Shown here piece by piece: positions 63,482 through 64,000 of a DNA stretch of 64,000 nt. Under the pieces are notes generated by a model. The model made no database searches, was not told the origin of the DNA, and saw nothing but the letters and a program-made list of their open reading frames with translations. Position numbers and translations under genes: made by a program. Source of the DNA: Bifidobacterium breve (lineage in GTDB: Bacteria > Actinomycetota > Actinomycetes > Nanopelagicales > Nanopelagicaceae); assembly GCA_945883725.1 (NCBI GenBank), contig CAMCXZ010000001.1:44177-108176 (forward strand), in the 5' to 3' direction. Position 1 is the stretch's first letter; the number at the start of each line of letters is the position of its first letter.

Positions 63482-64000
63482 ATGAGCCAGCGCGGAAAAG
63501 AATTAGCTTCAACTTTTTCGCCTGCCGAAATTGAGGCGCTGTTATACGAAAAATGGATCTCAGCTGGCTATTTCACTGCTGATGCCAATTCGAATAAAGA
63601 ACCATTCACTATGGTCCTGCCACCACCAAATGTGACAGGTGTTCTACATATTGGCCACGCACTTGATCAAACTCTGCAGGATTGTTTAGCGCGCATGAAG
63701 CGAATGAAAGGCTACGAAGTTTTGTGGCTACCTGGCATGGACCATGCGGGTATCGCAACTCAGAACGTGGTTGAAAAACAATTAGCTGCTCAAGGAATGT
63801 CTCGACATGATTTAGGCCGCGAAGAATTTGTTAGCAAAGTTTGGCAATGGAAAGCAGAATCAGGTGGCGCTATTCTTGATCAGATGCGTCGCTTAGGTGA
63901 TTCAGTTGACTGGTCGCGCGAGCGTTTCACAATGGATGAAGGCATGTCTAATGCCGTTGTAACAATTTTTAAGAAGATGTATGACGCCGAATTGATTTAT
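63482..64000 (+). CDS. valS: Valyl-tRNA synthetase (5' part, runs off the window)
   Basis: Class I aminoacyl-tRNA synthetase; the first 173 residues are seen. It begins [20 protein letters not shown] and has [20 protein letters not shown] with the HIGH motif, and [19 protein letters not shown], which together identify ValRS rather than IleRS or LeuRS. The KMSKS motif and editing domain lie beyond the window edge. It may have its own leaderless promoter. Confidence 0.95.
   Translation, partial: MSQRGKELASTFSPAEIEALLYEKWISAGYFTADANSNKEPFTMVLPPPNVTGVLHIGHALDQTLQDCLARMKRMKGYEVLWLPGMDHAGIATQNVVEKQLAAQGMSRHDLGREEFVSKVWQWKAESGGAILDQMRRLGDSVDWSRERFTMDEGMSNAVVTIFKKMYDAELIY

Overview
The window reads as a compact, AT-rich actinobacterial chromosome segment. 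Actinobacterial markers are a WhiB1-type Fe-S regulator, MtrA/MtrB, a PdtaS-type kinase, an Rv3235-family gene beside secA, paired clpP1-clpP2 and a RamB-type regulator beside the glyoxylate-shunt genes. Low GC, very short intergenic gaps, several tail-to-tail gene overlaps and many leaderless-looking promoters suggest a streamlined free-living lineage, most likely the freshwater acI group (Candidatus Nanopelagicales). That placement is inference; no rRNA is present to prove it. I see no insertion sequence, prophage or CRISPR array.

Layout. 1-7.0 kb: ahcY, mtrA-mtrB, comF, secA. 7.1-11.6 kb: Rv3235-family gene, SAF/CpaB-like and CpaE-like genes, a DUF6912-like gene, pdtaS and convergent whiB1. 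11.8-14.2 kb: tRNA-Arg(CCG), msrA-msrB, an AlkA-type glycosylase, a DUF4389 protein. 14.2-19.7 kb: LacI regulator with an FAD oxidoreductase, a PLP trans-sulfuration-family enzyme, two small membrane proteins, a short HPF and TerC. 20-23 kb: argG, an FKBP lipoprotein, an old-yellow-enzyme homologue. 23.0-26.6 kb: an FMN riboswitch and the complete riboflavin operon ribD-ribE-ribBA-ribH. 26.6-30.5 kb: an amidohydrolase and two secreted cytochrome-b5-like proteins, one fused to a HExxH domain. 30.5-38 kb: ramB-like regulator, aceA, aceB, class III aminotransferase, mmsA. 38-41.8 kb: another secreted HExxH protein, tRNA-Lys, PII protein, pyrophosphatase, tRNA-His, oligoribonuclease. 41.9-46.3 kb: pstC-pstA-pstB and pstS, each unit preceded by a three-unit PHO box. 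46.3-51.9 kb: tRNA-Arg(TCT), ettA, thioesterase, GH13 glucosidase, truncated hemoglobin, MscS channel, HNH protein. 52-57.8 kb: pepN, trmB, rpiB, and two divergent secreted proteins with collagen-like Gly-X-Y tracts. 57.8-64 kb: tRNA-Gly, tRNA-Pro, tig, clpP1-clpP2, an MFS transporter, clpX and the start of valS.

Functional themes are protein export and quality control (SecA, Tig, ClpP1P2, ClpX, MsrAB, PepN), phosphate scavenging, C2 and semialdehyde catabolism (glyoxylate shunt, MmsA) and flavin synthesis. The least ordinary content is the set of secreted multidomain proteins: the b5/HExxH pair at 28.2-30.5 kb, the HExxH protein at 38.0 kb and the collagen-like pair at 55.8-57.8 kb. The most informative regulatory content is the riboswitch with a Shine-Dalgarno-masking hairpin, the two PHO boxes, and a recurrent TANNNT box ending 7-8 bases before start codons, which indicates leaderless mRNAs and corrects several gene starts.
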